A DNA stretch of 64,000 nt, taken from positions 1-64,000 of the forward strand of contig NZ_JAFMPW010000001.1 in NCBI RefSeq assembly GCF_026126425.1, in the 5' to 3' direction. The translations under genes and the position numbers were made by a program. Positions 63,078 to 64,000 of this stretch are shown one piece after another. The stretch is from Muriicola sp. Z0-33. GTDB taxonomy: Bacteria; Bacteroidota; Bacteroidia; Flavobacteriales; Flavobacteriaceae. Position 1 is the first letter of the stretch. The number at the start of each line of letters is the position of its first letter. The notes below the pieces were generated by a model. It saw only the letters and a program-made list of their open reading frames with translations. It did no database searches and was not told the origin of the DNA.

Positions 63078-64000
63078 TTACGATGAACAATCGCACAATT
63101 TCAATTTTGTGCCCGGTTGAAGATTGTTACCACTAATACCGTTCCATTCTCGTAAATTTTCAATAGAAATTCCAGGATATTTTCTGGAAATCGTCCAAAG
63201 AGAATCTCCCCGCTTTACGGTGTGTATCTTAGATCCGCCTGCATTAGAGGAAGTATTGGCCGGTTTAGATGCCTTTGGCGAGGCTTTTGCGACCTGAGTT
63301 ATTGGTCTTCTTGGAAAGATAGTAAGGCGTTGGCCAACTCTTAAATTATTACTTCTAAGTCCGTTCCATCTTTTGATCTGGCTTACTCCAACCCCGTAGC
63401 GTTCAGCAATTTTACCCAGATAATCCCCGGATCTCACCTTATACCTAATCCTATCTTGGGCCTTTACCAGTTGGGGCAAGGGGCTTTCCTTGCTTTTAAA
63501 CTCTTTTTCCACATGCGCATATATGGCCGTTTCATTGGCCACAAACTTCCTCATTGCATCATGAGGGAGGCGCAAGATGTAATTCTTCCCTTCAACCTTG
63601 GGAATGATGTTTAACTTGTACGACGGATTGAGTATTTTCAGCTCGTCTTTACTTACCCCTACCAATTCTGATATCTGATCAAAAGTAATCAGGTTCTTAA
63701 CATGTACTGTATCCGTTTCAAAATATGGTCTGTCTGCTTTCTTAATAGTGAGGCCGTGTTCTTCAGCAAATTCGAAGAGATACATAGTGGCAATAAAAGC
63801 CGGAACATAACCTGCGGTTTCCCGCGGAAGATTTCTTCTGATATTCCAGTAATTCTTATATCCACCGGATCTTCTTATAGCCTTATTTACATTTCCGGGA
63901 CCAGAGTTATATGCCGCCAGGGCCAGATCCCAATCGCCGAATATATCATAGAGCTTGGAGAGATATTTACAAGCCGCTTCAGTGGCTAAAATTGGGTCAC
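63078..64000 (-). CDS. Membrane-bound lytic transglycosylase D-like, partial (5' end beyond window)
   Basis: The reading frame continues to the window edge; only the C-terminal 306 or so residues are seen. The visible start of the frame is in an SLT domain (WDLALAAYNSGPGNVNKAI, ETAGYVPAFIATMYL), which is the MltD/Slt pattern. Two LysM domains follow (IRYKVRSGDYLGKIAERYGV and IHTVKRGDSLWTISRKYP). It cleaves glycan strands of peptidoglycan in the periplasm to give 1,6-anhydro ends. An internal ATG at 63785 is not the start, since the SLT residues upstream are in frame. Confidence 0.93.
   Translation of the reverse strand, partial: DPILATEAACKYLSKLYDIFGDWDLALAAYNSGPGNVNKAIRRSGGYKNYWNIRRNLPRETAGYVPAFIATMYLFEFAEEHGLTIKKADRPYFETDTVHVKNLITFDQISELVGVSKDELKILNPSYKLNIIPKVEGKNYILRLPHDAMRKFVANETAIYAHVEKEFKSKESPLPQLVKAQDRIRYKVRSGDYLGKIAERYGVGVSQIKRWNGLRSNNLRVGQRLTIFPRRPITQVAKASPKASKPANTSSNAGGSKIHTVKRGDSLWTISRKYPGISIENLREWNGISGNNLQPGTKLKLCDCSS

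Noticed and set aside
1-64000. Search for tRNA, rRNA, CRISPR arrays, insertion sequences and phage genes
   Set aside because: No tRNA-like GGTTCGAAT arm in the spacers, no regular direct repeats with spacers, and no transposase- or integrase-like frame were seen by eye.

Overview
The window looks like a chromosomal segment of a marine-type Flavobacteriaceae bacterium (phylum Bacteroidota). The evidence is a SprE/PorW homologue of the type IX secretion and gliding machinery, an F-type ATPase operon without atpD and atpC, many families known mainly from Flavobacteriia (DUF4292, DUF4254, DUF4837, DUF5687 and small membrane families), and a -7 promoter element of the Bacteroidota form TAnnTTTG in front of at least fourteen genes or operons. 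The genus cannot be fixed from the sequence. No tRNA, rRNA, CRISPR array, transposase, integrase or prophage gene was seen.

Layout. 1-6.7 kb: a membrane-anchored beta-barrel protein, PlsC-like acyltransferase, GlsB-type membrane protein, TrpS, DprA, an HU/SPOR envelope protein and a hotdog thioesterase. 6.7-12.5 kb: a minus-strand operon flippase - dut - TPR protein - DUF4292 lipoprotein - EnvC-like factor - aldo/keto reductase. 12.5-22 kb: a lipoprotein of unknown role, then the minus-strand run sprE - bactofilin - atpZ - small membrane protein - atpB-E-F-H-A-G, closed by a strong terminator. 22-24.5 kb: a two-gene ABC exporter. 24.6-29 kb: a ferredoxin-type reductase, a three-gene arsenosugar-type cluster (DUF2064 transferase, CMD/AhpD-like protein, ArsS-like radical SAM enzyme) and a TetR regulator, with candidate operators. 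29-33.2 kb: GT9 glycosyltransferase, DUF4254, two Flavobacteriia membrane proteins and purD.

33.3-54.1 kb is a large polysaccharide locus, all on the minus strand. It holds UDP-glucose dehydrogenase and UDP-glucuronate decarboxylase (UDP-xylose), an initiating phosphoglycosyl transferase, GT2 and GT4 transferases, a WbpI-like 2-epimerase with WbpB- and WbpD-like enzymes (an incomplete route to diacetamido-uronic acids), Wzy-like and WaaL-like membrane proteins, a Wzx flippase, an SGNH protein plus MBOAT acyltransferase pair, the dTDP-rhamnose genes rfbBACD (rfbD shortened at its C-terminus), a Wzz-like protein and, first in the run, a 562-residue uncharacterised protein with a nucleoside-phosphorylase-like C-terminal half. 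Divergent from it is an exported protein that fuses an ILEI/FAM3-like domain to a GDPD-like domain.

55.7-64 kb: GH3-family protein and active-type M23 peptidase, tatA alone, a 0.6 kb stretch with no convincing gene, a large OmpA/PD40 protein, a 56-residue membrane protein, a DUF4837 lipoprotein and the C-terminal part of an MltD-type lytic transglycosylase cut by the window edge. The overall theme is the cell envelope. The least explained parts are the phosphorylase-like protein, the ILEI-GDPD fusion beside the polysaccharide locus, and the arsenosugar-type cluster with its putative operators.
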